Positions 21,587 to 32,535 of a DNA stretch of 64,000 nucleotides are shown in pieces (within the stretch, counting starts at the first letter, position 1; each line of letters begins with the position of its first letter). The DNA lies in assembly GCA_002786025.1 (NCBI GenBank), contig NHNW01000002.1:186001-250000 (forward strand), read 5' to 3'. The DNA is from Zasmidium citrigriseum. Taxonomy: Eukaryota; Ascomycota; Dothideomycetes; Mycosphaerellales; Mycosphaerellaceae. A program made the position numbers and the translations under genes. The notes under the pieces are model-generated. The model was given only the letters and a program-made list of their open reading frames with translations, had not been told where the DNA came from and did no database searches.

Positions 21587-22978
21587 TTATCTTTGACCGT
21601 TCAAGAAGAAGGCCAGGACTTGAATGAGGTATCTGGAGTCTCTTTCAGAAAGTGGACATTTGACGGTTTCCAGGTATACTCACAGTCCGATGCTCATCAT
21701 CCCTTCCATGTAGTTGCTCTTGCCATCCTGGATCAAATACCCAAAGATCCAGACACTGCCGCCATACGAGACAACCTCCAATAGTGTGAGACTCAGAGTC
21801 ATCGGCTGACCTAAACACCAACCAAGCAGGCATAGCAGTGGAGCAACAAACAGTGCCATCTGGATACTTGTCCCAGCAGCGGCTTCGAGCACATCCTCCA
21901 TGCGATCGATCCAGGCCAGCCGACAGATGCGAGTGATCTCGGCAACCTCTGCGAGCAGAGGCAGCAGACAGAAACCCGTGAAGATCTTCGACGGCACCAA
22001 TTCGCCCTCTGGCGCAGAGAGTAGGGGCAGGGCGCAAAAGTAGGCCAGGATTGCAGTACCGAGTATGACTCCGCACGCCACATACTTGTTCAGCTTGCCA
22101 TTTCGAAGAGATGGGTCCGAGGTTGTTGCTTGGGTGGATCCTGTCCAGTGTGAAAACTCTTGATTCTCCTGCTGGCGAGGCATCAGCGGGAAGAGTTGAT
22201 GCAAAAAGAACAAAGCCAGAAGAACGAAAGACGCAGCTCTGGAGAAGGTGAGAACTGGTGTGCTAGTCAAGTTTCCCCCAAAGCCAGAGGGAAATAGAGC
22301 AAGGATTCCGAAAGGAACAATGGACGTCGCCAGTAGAGAGGTCAACAGGGAAGCCACTGTTTCGTTGAAGCGCGATTCCCCTCTTCGAAGGCCAGCAGCT
22401 GTGAAACATATACCGAGGGTCTGCTGTGTGATCAGCCTTCTGTCCGCGACGAGAAACTCAGAAGCCTTACCAGCAATGAGGTGGACACGATCTTGCCAAC
22501 GACATATGCCTTGACAAGCCCGAGGTGCCCATGGCATAAGGCAATGATTGCTATCTGCAAGAAGTCAATCGAACGGGTCGACGCCCTGGCTCCTTCATGA
22601 CCATACCTCAAGATCTAGAGAAAATGCACCCAGGGTGATGTTCCAGATCTTCCCGATCACACGCTGCATCGGCAGTGACAACTCTTCACTGCCATATCTG
22701 AACAGACCAAAAGCCCACAGCAACGCCAGGTAACTCAGCCAGAACCTCTTGCCATCGCCAGTGGTGGCACCAGACAGCGCCAAAGCTATCGGAACAACAG
22801 GAAGCAGTATGTTCGTCCACGAGCAGGTTGACAGGAGCCATGTGTTCTTGCCGATGGCGAATACCAACTTTGCCGGCGCTCTGACATAGAATCTGTCATC
22901 TTGGCGGCGTGTCGGTGGATCGTTTGGGCCTCTTTCCTTCAAAAAGTATTGATCGAGTGATTTGTACAGTGTCATCAT
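21587..22978 (-). CDS. Divergent Ca2+/cation-H+ antiporter family (CaCA/VCX1-like) membrane protein
   Basis: Exons 22607-22978, 22471-22554, 21684-22423 and 21587-21632 give 413 aa, typical for fungal VCX1-like exchangers. About 11 membrane segments. Family features in order: WTNILLPVVPIAL, YGSEELSLPM, the first alpha-repeat region ITLGAFSLDLEIAIIALCHG, KIVSTSLL, TRICRLAWIDRMEDVLEAA with AAGTSIQMALFVAPLLCLLGW, and the closing DGKSNYMEGMM. In active exchangers the repeats read GNAVELI and GNAAEH; here the first is AFSLDLEIAI and the second LAEVAEI, keeping the acidic residue but losing the Gly-Asn. So it is a diverged member, perhaps with altered ion choice or reduced activity. Vacuolar location is assumed from the family. 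Confidence 0.8.
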
Positions 22979-23242
22979 CACAATGATGTTGCTTTACAAC
23001 AAGTCTCGCCGGCTCGATGCGTTGAGGAACACGGATTCGGCTGGTGCAGCTGAGCCCCTCGCCTGCCATGCGCCGCTCATGCAGTGTGACCATCTGGTCT
23101 CCGCATGCAGCCCGTTGCGGCTGAAATGCAGAAAGATGAGCCACCATGGTGCACTGCCTCGCAGTCGCCCTTGCAACAGAGCGATGCACCTTCAACAAGA
23201 CTTTCCACATGAAACGAGTGCGGGCGTGGTGAAGTCTTCAGA
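22979..23242. promoter_or_regulatory. Bidirectional promoter, antiporter and NLR-like gene
   Basis: 264 bp between divergent starts at 22978 and 23243. No specific element recognised. Confidence 0.4.
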
Positions 23243-26223
23243 ATGAGTGGATTTGAAGCACTCGGGGCAGCAGCAGCCATGATACAGCTCGTGGAACTTG
23301 GCATCAAGTTAGGGAACAAGGCGGTAGCTCTCCACAAGAGCAGCCACGGCCTTGACAGCCGTCTCCAAAGTCTTGACGAAGCGACAAGGGAATTCCAGGC
23401 GAGAAACACGGATCTGCTCGACAAGTCATTTCACCGGGCAAGCTTGACAAGCCCAAGCAGTGCTGATGATGACGCCCTGCGAAGGATTGCAGCTCGCTGC
23501 CAACAGACCGCTGCCGAGCTGATGCAAATGGTCGAGGATGTTCGAATGAAGAAGCAGTCCAAGCGGAACGCCATCTGGTATGCCTGGAAGAGTGATCACG
23601 AGTATGATCACATCAAGGAAAAACAGAACGAGCTTAGAGCCTGGCGTCGAGAGTGCACCGAGCAAGTGCAGAAGATGATACTGTGCGCATGATGCCTTCC
23701 CATCCCACGATCGTGTCGCTAATCGCTAATGCAGCGACAATCAATACGCCATGGCTCGAACGTACATCGACATCGCACAACGCCAGAGGGACTCACAGAC
23801 CGCAGCTTCAAACCAGCTGCTGTCTCAGCTGCACAAAATACAGAACATGCTCAACAATGCAAGCACCCGAGGAACCCCTGGCCTTGCGAACATCCTCCTA
23901 GATACGCAGAAAACCGGTGCCGTTGTACTGCCTCGTGAAGACATCTTGAGCAGCCTCTTCTTCATGCAAATGCAGCTGAGATGGGATGGCATATCTAAGC
24001 CTACGGAGTCGACGTATGAATGGATCTTCACCCGAGACGAGAGTCTGACGCCTCAACTTCGATTTGCTAAGTGGCTTGAGCAAGACGACGATACATTCTG
24101 GATCACTGGCAAAGCTGGGTCGGGCAAATCTACGCTGATGAAATTCATTCGACACCATGAACAGACGGAAAAAGGCCTTCAACAATGGGCAAACGGGCGC
24201 CACCTATTCATCGCCGACTATTACTTCTGGTACAGAGGTGATGATCTACAGAACTCCCACGAAGGACTGTTGAGATCGATACTGTACAAAGTCCTCGAAC
24301 AGTGCCCCGATTTGATCGAAACGATATGTCAGACTCGTTGGAAACAAGCTGCAGACGGTAGAAACATTCGAAACATACCGTGGACTGTCACAGAACTGCA
24401 AGAATGTGCCAAAGTTCTTACCAACACACGACTGAGCTTCGAAGGACGAGAAGTCTGCTTTTGCTTCTTCGTTGATGGCCTTGACGAGTACCGCGGCAAT
24501 ACAGAGGATATCATAGAGACCTTGGAAAAGCTCGCCACTGGCCCGAATATCAAGATATGTGCCTCCAGCAGACCATGGAACGAGTTCAAGTTCGCCTTCC
24601 AAAGCAGCTCCAAGGTCGGAAACAGTGTCCAGGTGCACATGCACACGGAGTCCGATATCAGACTGGTTGCCGACACTGAGCTTCGTCATGTGCTCACAAA
24701 GCTGGGACGAGAGCGCGATGAACTGGAAACCTTGGTCTCTGAGATCACTGAAATGTCTCAAGGTGTCTTCTTATGGGTCACGTTGGTGCTGCGGAAGGAG
24801 CTGATCCCGATGTTGAAAGCTTGGGAGAATTTAGACGCATTGCACAGGAGGTTGCGGGAAATTCCCGACGGCAAGTCTCAGTTCTCATGGTATTGACTTA
24901 CTCTTTACTAATGTGTAATTTGCAGATTTGATGGAATACTTTCGAAGCATCTTCGACAAAGTCTGGAAGGACACTAAATACCGCAAAGACACGGCCAGGA
25001 TCTTCTGCACGTGCCTTGCTTCGGGTCCACCGCTATTGCTGCCATGTCTTGACGTTATGGTCGACGATGATCCAGAAGCTCTTGCACACAACGCCACGAT
25101 TGGCCATCCTTTTGCGTGGGACGATCCTGTTGCGATCAAAGCTGCAATTGCCAGGCTTAACGCAAGGTGCCTTGATCTTCTATCCGTAGAAGAACATCCC
25201 ACTGAGGAGCCTGGTACAACACCCTTGACTAGACTCCGCTTGTCCAGTCGCATCAACTTTCTTCACCGAACGGTCGCAGACTTCCTCACTCAAGATATCG
25301 TTGCCCACGATCTCCGCCTATATTCCGGTGTAGAATTTGACGCAAACGCAACTTTGTTTGCATGCTTTGCCTTTTTAGTGAAGAAACTCCTTGCCTTTGG
25401 AGCTGAAGACATTGGAAGCAAGCACGAAGCGGCCTTGCAATGGTCGACATCGAGTCTGCGTTACTGCTCCAGAAGCCCTGCTCGCTCGAGTACCGCAAGG
25501 CTCATTGAGGACATTGAGCAAGCAATGAGTGATCTCTACAAATCCAATGGTAGCGCCCACTGGACGAATTTCATGATCACGCCTCCGAAGACCCTTTCCC
25601 ATGCTGGGGAGGACCGAAGCCGCCAACAATCGCATGCCATAATTCACGAGGGCGCAAGTCGGGACTTCGTAGGCCATCTGATTGAGTTTGGGTTGATCGA
25701 ACAAGTCAAGTCACGTCTGACAGCTGCATCCGTATCTCCCGGCAACAAAAAGGGGCGTCCGTATCTAGATTATGCTCTTCGACATGACGGAGCAGTCGAG
25801 TTCCGTGGGCTGGGTCAAACTGTGTTCTCGGAAGACCTCAAGTATGATACGGAGCTAGTTGGAATGCTGCTATCAAAAGGATGTAGTGTCAACCAACCAG
25901 TCTGGATACACGAAGGACGCACCGTATGGGACCTCTTTCTTGCCCATATCTACGACAACAGGAGCGATATCGACACTGACTCTACCCTCGCCGTCACAAA
26001 GCTGCTCGTCAAAGCTGGCGCCAAGAATGTACCACGATGTATTCTGAGGGAAAGCGTTCCAGACGTATCAGCTAAGTATCATGAAGCATCATCACACCAT
26101 AAAGAGCTCTCTATGCAACAAATCTTGGAGCAGGTGTTCGGCGCTGAACAGGGCAAGGAGTTGGCCACCCAAGTGAAGCAAAATAACACTTCGAGCTGGT
26201 TCGGATGGTCTCCCTGGGGCTGA
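23243..26223 (+). CDS. NACHT-type STAND NTPase (fungal NLR-like protein)
   Basis: Exons 23243-23682, 23735-24870 and 24926-26223 give 957 aa. The N-terminus (MSGFEALGAAAAMIQLVELG) is the helical domain common to fungal STAND proteins. The NTPase follows: P-loop WITGKAGSGKSTLMKFI, Walker B FCFFVDGLDEY, sensor-like ICASSRPW, and the winged-helix-like GVFLWVTLVL..LHRRLREIPDDLMEYF. The C-terminal ~450 aa has weak ankyrin-like stretches (ELVGMLLSKGCSVN, VTKLLVKAGAK) but no clean repeat array. Intron 2 (24871-24925) needs a GC donor (GCAAGT..TTTGCAG) to keep the frame and yields the conserved IPDDLMEYF junction; the nearby GT donor shifts it. Role by family: NTP-driven signalling switch in self/non-self or stress response. 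Confidence 0.9.
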
Positions 26224-26346
26224 CGGGAAGTCAGTAGAGACGTGCTGGAGGGATGCCTCAGAATGTGTTCTAGCTTGCCCACTCGGTGGCATAGTCTGAA
26301 AGTCTAGACCTGAGATTTGCGCGGCGAGACATCAGTTTCTCCCAGA

Positions 26347-28007
26347 TCAGAGCTTCAGACTGTCTCCCTCTCCTGTCTCTACGACGCTCACCCCTTTCAT
26401 CTTCCTCTCCTCGACTGACGTTGGAGAACCATCCCCAACATCCACAGATTCAATGACCGGGAGTATACGCTCGTCGTCAAAGACGCCTTCTAATTCCTCC
26501 AACGTATGGCCTTTTGTTTCTGGAAACCCGAAGTAAATGACCGCCGTGCCGATCAAGAGCATACCGAGATAAAACACGAAGAACCAGTACCCGATGTTAT
26601 CGAGAGCAATAGGGTTCACATATTGATTGACGGTCAGAGCCGCCTGGCTGACCGCCACTTGGATAGCAAGGCCTTTTGTTCGAATGCTGTAAGGTAAGAG
26701 CTCGGTGGTGTAGGAATAGAGCAATGGATTGCAGGCCACGTTGAAGGCGGCGTTGTAGAGGAACAGGAATACCACCGTGGAATAGGCGGCACCGTTCGAT
26801 CCAGTCTTTGCATATTGCGCGGAAGAGATGGTCAACGGTACGTTGGCGCAGATCATGCCGATGAAAGATGCCAGCCAAAGTGGTCTTCGTCCGATCGATT
26901 CCGCCAAGTACGCTCCGACGAGAGAGCAAATGAGGTTCCAGATCTGCATGCCGCCGTTGATGCCAGTCTGCTGGTTGGTCGATGTAATGCCGATGGAGTC
27001 CAGGATTGGCGAGAAGTAGTACGAAATGACGCCTTGACCGTTCCAGAGCGTAAGAAGAGCGACAGCAACACAGATTGCGAATCGCCTTCGATTTGCCTTT
27101 GGCCTCAAGACTTCTCGCCAAGACTTCTGCTTGCTTGCAGCCTCGAGATCGAGAGCTTCAGAGATCTGTCCCATTTGGAAGGCAACGAGCTGGTCGTCCA
27201 TGGATCCATTGGCATGATAGCGAGCGAGGATGGCTCGGGCCTCATCATGTCTCCCACGAGAGTAGAGATATCGAGGCGACTCTGGCATGAAGAAGATCGA
27301 GATGACTTGAAGAAGTGCTGGTACAGCTTGGACCAAGGAAGGGATTCGCCATGACCAGTTCGAGCTCAGGTGCCCAGTACCAAAGCACAGCCATGCGTTG
27401 ATGATGGCTCCCACGTACCAGAGAACGTTGAACTGGGTATATCGATTAGTCACGAGCGTTGGTCCTAAGTGATCATGACTTACAGAACTGGCAATGCGCC
27501 CTCTCATCCGTGGATGAGCGAGCTCGTTCAATAGACTTGGGCCGGCATTGGTGGTAAAGCTGATACCAAGTCCAATCAATACACGGCCACCAATGAACAT
27601 GCCTTTATTTTGCGCCGCACTTTGCACCGCAGCTCCTGCAACACAGAGAAAGGAGCCAAAGCACAGGGCTGGCCGACGTCCATATCGATCGGCAAAGGGC
27701 GATGCAAAGAATGCAGCGAAAAAGCCAGCGATGAACACCGATGCGGTGATCAGTCCTATTGTCGACGATGTGGGATTGCCCATGGCTGTATCACCAGTCA
27801 GCCGAAGACCTAGCCTTACATCCAACAAGTATACTAACCATCAAGCCACGGTTGCATCGATTGCAAACTGCCAGTGATACTCTCATCGTAGCCCACGGTC
27901 ATCTGCGAGAGCAGAATGCATGCTTGCCAGAACACCAATCGACGGAGGCCAGGATCTCGCCACCATTGCGGGTTTGTATTGTTTTCGAAGTCCTTGTACG
28001 ACTGCAT
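26347..28007 (-). CDS. MFS sugar porter (lactose/hexose permease-like)
   Basis: Exons 27839-28007, 27484-27785 and 26347-27432 give 518 aa starting MQSYKDFENNTNPQWW. Marks: GYDESITGSLQSM in TM1, DRYGRRPALCFG, PESPRYLYSRGR, SIGRRPLW, and FPETKGHTLEELEGVFDD after TM12. The 51-nt intron at 27433-27483 has no stop and is in frame, so the gene can be misread as one long exon; the spliced form restores the conserved RGRIASSFNVLWYVG. Plasma-membrane sugar transport expected, substrate unknown. Divergent from the PhyH-type oxygenase gene with 270 bp between starts, suggesting shared regulation. Confidence 0.92.
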
Positions 28008-28277
28008 ATTCTTTTTAGGTGGAAATTGCGACCATTCGGTCGTCGAAAAAACGGCGAAAGGTAAGCCATTTGAAGGTCAAGATGTTTCTCTTATCTCATC
28101 CCGGCCGCCTGGCCGCGGCCAGAACTTGGAGACTCGGCCGTGTCCCGCCCGAGATTCACGCATCATTTCTCAACGACGTAGTTGAGAACGCCGAACCATC
28201 CATGATTAAAGACATAAAACCACTGATCCTGAATCTCGTCGTTCCTTGCACAAGGACCACAACAAGAGACAGTGAAA
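28008..28277. promoter_or_regulatory. Bidirectional promoter, MFS porter and PhyH-type oxygenase
   Basis: 270 bp between divergent starts. It includes a GC-rich palindromic patch near 28100-28120 (cggccgcctggccgcggcc), a possible site for a Zn2Cys6 regulator such as the one encoded at 29424-31103; this is only a guess. Confidence 0.4.
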
Positions 28278-29398
28278 ATGCCGCACTTCGAGAATGAGCC
28301 AACAATTTCCGTCGAGGAGCCGTTTGGCGACTGGAGAGATACGCTGGTTCAAGATGGATTCGTGGTACTGAAAGGCGTGCTCTCTCAAGACAAAGCGCAG
28401 TCATACTTGGGTCGTATGTACAAGTGGCTCGAATCGTTCCCCTATGGATTCAAGCGGGATGACCCAAGCACTTGGAAGGCGGAGTGTCTGCCAAATAACA
28501 TGAAGTAGGAGAGTTGCTTCTCGGAAACCGTCATCTTGGCTGACTCAAGACCAGGGGTGGCATGTACCACGACTATGCCGTACAACATGAGAAATTCATG
28601 TGGGACGCTCGATGCGAGCCTGGAATGATCGAACCCTTCCAGAAGCTCTGGCAGACTGATGATCTCCTGGTGTCGTTTGACGGAATGAACTTGACCGTAC
28701 CCATCGATCCTCGCCCAACGTTGGAGCCTTGGCCTCATGTCGATCAAAGTCCGATGCGCAAAGGCATGCAGTGTGTTCAAGGCATTCTCAATCTAGCTCC
28801 GAATGGTCCAAAAGACGGTGGCTTGATTGTATTCCAAAACTCCAGCAAGCTGAACGAGTTGTTCTTCAAGACCCATGCCATGAAGGAAGGGAATACATGG
28901 GGTCCAGCAGACTGGTACGGATTCTCGCAGCAAGATATCGACTGGTTCCTGTCCAAAGGCTGCGAGATGATCAAGGTTTGTGCGGAGCCAGGAGATCTGA
29001 TCTTGTGGGATTCGAGGACCGTCCACTACAATGTGCTGCCGGAAACGGATAATGCCAGGGCTGTGATGTGTACGTCGTCTTCTGCTTCAGGGACGGAAAC
29101 TTGATTGACATCTCCAGATATTTGCTATTCTCCTGCCCGTTTTGCATCAAGCGTCGACCTTCGAGAGAAGGCGAAGATCTTCCAGGAAAGGGCCGGAACG
29201 GTGAGCGAACCTCCCGTCAACCATGTCCAGAATACTGTACTGACCGATCAGACTCATTGGCCGCATGCAAACATATTCAAGTCTGGTAACAAGCATCCGG
29301 AAAGAGCTTCGGGCCAACAGTATGGCAGGGATCGTCCAGTGCAAGAGCCTGAAGAGACTGACAGGCTGTTGAAGCTGGCGGGAGTGCGGCAGTATTGA
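28278..29398 (+). CDS. Phytanoyl-CoA dioxygenase (PhyH)-family Fe(II)/2-oxoglutarate oxygenase
   Basis: Exons 28278-28504, 28555-29069 and 29118-29398 give 340 aa. The opening FGDWRDTLVQDGFVVLKGVL is the usual PhyH N-terminal strand pattern. The iron triad is visible: His and Asp in EPWPHVDQSP (about residues 137/139) and the distal His in WDSRTVHYNVLP (about 233), with the 2OG-binding Arg probably in DNARAVM. The family hydroxylates CoA esters and, in fungi, many secondary metabolites. The C-terminus after intron 2 (THWPHANIF) is extra. It ends 25 bp from the stop of the convergent Zn2Cys6 gene, so transcripts probably overlap. Confidence 0.88.
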
Positions 29399-29423
29399 GC
29401 GTGCTCGCATTGGAGTTTGAAGA

Positions 29424-31103
29424 TCACTCACTGCCGTAGAATCGAACACCGTACCGCTGTAGATGTTCGCGTACGATCTTCAAACCCATTCTTGCCACCA
29501 CATTGTCCGACTGCACTTGGTCAAGAAATTTGATACCGCTTTGGATGCATTGCAGAAGCTCATCATCGGTGGTTTGTGCGCCACTGGCTTCCAATGCAAG
29601 TGTGACCCATGCGCAGAATACGTGCATTGCAAGTGCCCTGTTTGAAACATCAGCAGATGACATCAAGAAATGTGAGTGCGATACAACTGACCAGGGTCGA
29701 AGTCGGGAGAAGTCGGCGTCGTTGGTAGATGCAACATGTATGATCGCGAGTGCCGAGTTCAAGCACATGGATCGAGATCCATTGAACTTAGGAGAGCCTT
29801 CAAGCCAGAGACTCTGCACGGTCCTGTTTATGACAATGCGATGATGAAGCAACACAAGCGTTAGACTCCGTCGCTGGAAAGTGATCCATGGGTTGGCGTT
29901 CTCTTCGGTCGATTGCTGGGATCGAAGTTCGTCATTCTGGAGGTGCTGCGGAAGATCAAGAATCAACGATGCCAATTCATCATCCGCTGAAGACACAATT
30001 CGAGCGATTTGAGACGCAGACCATGCTCGTGCCTGCAGTGTAGCTCTAAAACGGTTCACCACGACCGATGTTCTGCTCATGGCGATGTGATACTGTACAG
30101 GTTTCGGATGTCCTGTTATTTGGGAAGCGCCATCAGCCAAACTCTGATCATCCAACTCTGCGGGAAGCTCGCATGTAAAGTCCAGATGAGAGATGCAAGG
30201 ACTTCTGACGGGTATCGGCAGCCATTCGCAGATGACCAACGTCCACCATAGTCTCCTTCTAACCTCACGCTGCAGCAATGTCTCGTTCTCATGCTCGTGG
30301 TCTACGCCCAACTTCAAGCTCTGAGCCATACGGATTGCGACCGCCCAGAGGTGTGAATGCCGAGCAGTATCCCCGATGTTCGTGGCGACTATTCCGAGAA
30401 TTGTGATTGCTTGCACCACACGCAATTCTGTGCACTGCATGAAATCGGCCTCATCGAGATAGTATAACGCCGCCTCATACCAGTTCTTCAGCACCTCTGT
30501 TCTTGGCGGAAGATCTTGCCGGATTGCACTGTACTCATCGTCGCCCATGAAGAGAAGAGTCGAAGATAAGACGCTGAAGTACACGGCATACCAAAGCGGA
30601 CCGGAAGCGTTTGTATTTCTCCAATGTAGGTCGTGCTCTTGCTGGAAGTGAGGGAAGAAGAAGGCGTAGTGTATCCATGATGTCCAAATGCCAGCGCGAG
30701 CAATTATTGCATCGCTGCAAACCTTTGAAGGAAATCGGACAGCCGTTCGATGGCGAACTTGGCGGGGTTGACTTGACCGCCCAACCGTCTCCCATAGCTC
30801 CGCTTCGAAGCGATCACTAACACCAGTAGTTCGACTTGAAGGTTCGTCTCGGTGACCATCGCTGCTAATAAAGGACGACAGCCTTGCATTCTCTTCCAGC
30901 AGCTCGGCATAAGACAAATCTCCAGCTGGTGAGTCGGCGGTTCTTAGCTTTCCTCGAATCCGGACAACTTCCCGACGGCATTCAGCGGCAGCGCCGCGGG
31001 CTATACATGGCCTGCATGGAATGTCTTTGGAGCATTTTACTTTCCTGTTTGCACAAGAGACGCAGCTGAGCGGCGCCCGTTGAGTGTTGCGGACCGGTGG
31101 CAT
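29424..31103 (-). CDS. Zn2Cys6 transcription factor with fungal_trans middle domain
   Basis: Binuclear zinc cluster at residues 14-42: C14-x2-C17-x6-C24-x5-C30-x2-C33-x8-C42 (CVSCANRKVKCSKDIPC). A short leucine-rich linker (LSYAELLEENARLSSFI) may dimerise. The middle homology region follows (HLWAVAIRMAQSLKLGVD, REVRRRLWWTLVICE). 559 codons as one frame, but 29639-29692 looks like a 54-nt in-frame intron (GTCAGT..CAG); spliced length would be 541 aa. Nuclear activator or repressor; likely a local regulator of the neighbouring transporter, oxygenase and esterase genes (inference). Confidence 0.92.
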   Translation of the reverse strand: MPPVRNTQRAPLSCVSCANRKVKCSKDIPCRPCIARGAAAECRREVVRIRGKLRTADSPAGDLSYAELLEENARLSSFISSDGHRDEPSSRTTGVSDRFEAELWETVGRSSQPRQVRHRTAVRFPSKVCSDAIIARAGIWTSWIHYAFFFPHFQQEHDLHWRNTNASGPLWYAVYFSVLSSTLLFMGDDEYSAIRQDLPPRTEVLKNWYEAALYYLDEADFMQCTELRVVQAITILGIVATNIGDTARHSHLWAVAIRMAQSLKLGVDHEHENETLLQREVRRRLWWTLVICEWLPIPVRSPCISHLDFTCELPAELDDQSLADGASQITGHPKPVQYHIAMSRTSVVVNRFRATLQARAWSASQIARIVSSADDELASLILDLPQHLQNDELRSQQSTEENANPWITFQRRSLTLVLLHHRIVINRTVQSLWLEGSPKFNGSRSMCLNSALAIIHVASTNDADFSRLRPWSVVSHSHFLMSSADVSNRALAMHVFCAWVTLALEASGAQTTDDELLQCIQSGIKFLDQVQSDNVVARMGLKIVREHLQRYGVRFYGSE

Positions 31104-31455
31104 TCGACCTAGATATTTCCAGGGGGATTATCAGCTTCTCGCCAGTTACCGACTGAGCGTCATGTCACGAAAGAGAAGCGTAACCATCTTTGTAAAGGGC
31201 GGAAGTATAGTAGACGATGTAAATTGATGAGGTTTCGACGAAGATGTGCAGGACGAGGTGAGGTCAAAAAGATAGGAGATTAGACTCCACGCTAGCGCGA
31301 CCTCGGCCTCGGAGATAGGATCTCCCAGCCTCTCAGAGCCACCAAAGTAAGCTCGACACTTCTCCTTCAACGCCACAAACGAGGGGCGCCGAATATGCCA
31401 TTTTGTGTGAGTCTCCTACTCCTTCTCTTCCCGGACGACACCAGCAAGCTCGACT
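31104..31455. promoter_or_regulatory. Bidirectional promoter, Zn2Cys6 factor and SGNH esterase
   Basis: 352 bp between divergent starts. No specific element recognised. Confidence 0.4.
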
Positions 31456-32504
31456 ATGTTCCGCCTCTCACAAGTTCGCAGTCGAGTGGCAATACCCCTC
31501 GTGGTTCTGGTCATCATTGTGCTTTTTTACAGCGGTATGCATCAAAATAGTACTCAAGACTGGAGCTAATATCATTTTCCTAGGGTACGGATGGATCAAG
31601 GACTCGCCGCGACTGAACTCTTGGAAAGCTGAGCGAGTACCACTACGCATCTTGCCTCTCGGAGATAGCATTACCGAGGGTCGCTTTGGCAATGGCAACA
31701 ATGGCTACAGGCTGAGTCTTCGGAATAAGCTTGTCGAGTCTGGTATGATCCGCATATTGGAACTGCGTCAAAAAATCTGCTGACAACATCTCGTAGGCTA
31801 CACGATGGACTTCATTGGTTCCCTCAACGACGGCGAAGCAAACCCGGACGGCGACCACGAAGGACATGGCGGCTTCCACATTAAGGAAATTCAAGCTAAG
31901 ATTCTAGAAAATGGCATCCTCAACCAGCATCCGAATCTTATCCTCTTGCACGCCGGCAGCAACGACTTGACGTGGCTATTTGGCTGGCTTCCGCCGCAGG
32001 ATCCCTACGAAGAGACGTCAATACGCTTTCAGTCACTTCTTGATACTGTTCTATGCGAGTGTCCCGACGCCGTTCTACTCATGGGGCAGAGTAAGTGTCG
32101 CACCGTGTCTATAACACTTCAAGGCAAGATGTACTTGCTGACCCCTACTGCTACCATAGTCGTCGACAATAAAGAGTACAATGCATCGCAGCGCATCAAA
32201 GGCTTCAATGCCGAGGTGGCCACCATCGCTAAAGAAAGACGAGCGGCGGGCTTCAAAGTCCAAGCTGTAGATCATTTCGCAGTCACTGGGTAGGATCCAG
32301 CCATGGTTAGGAATGGCGAGATGACTAATATCTGGCAGGGACTATATACAACCTGACTTCATACATCCCACAGATCAAGGTTACGAGATCATGGCTAACG
32401 CGTGGTTTGATACCATACGGCGCCTGCCCAGCGACTGGATACAGCCAGCAAGAGAGCCTAGCCAGCAGGCTGCTGAGGGCTGCAGGAGTAGATCTCCGTC
32501 ATGA
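31456..32504 (+). CDS. SGNH/GDSL-type esterase, type II membrane-anchored
   Basis: Exons 31456-31534, 31584-31742, 31797-32090, 32160-32289 and 32339-32504 give 275 aa. The start MFRLSQVRSRVAIPLVVLVI gives a positively charged end then one hydrophobic segment, a signal anchor. The hydrolase fold has block I GDSITEGR (Ser55), the oxyanion Gly in block II (GYTMDFIGS), block III GSNDLTW and block V PDFIHPTDQGY with catalytic Asp and His. This is a complete catalytic set. It probably deacylates a lipid, polysaccharide or small-molecule ester in the secretory pathway or outside. It ends 31 bp from the convergent acyltransferase gene, an acylation/deacylation pair by inference. Confidence 0.9.
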
Positions 32505-32535
32505 TTTGAGCTACTTAAGTCGCAGATGTATTTTC

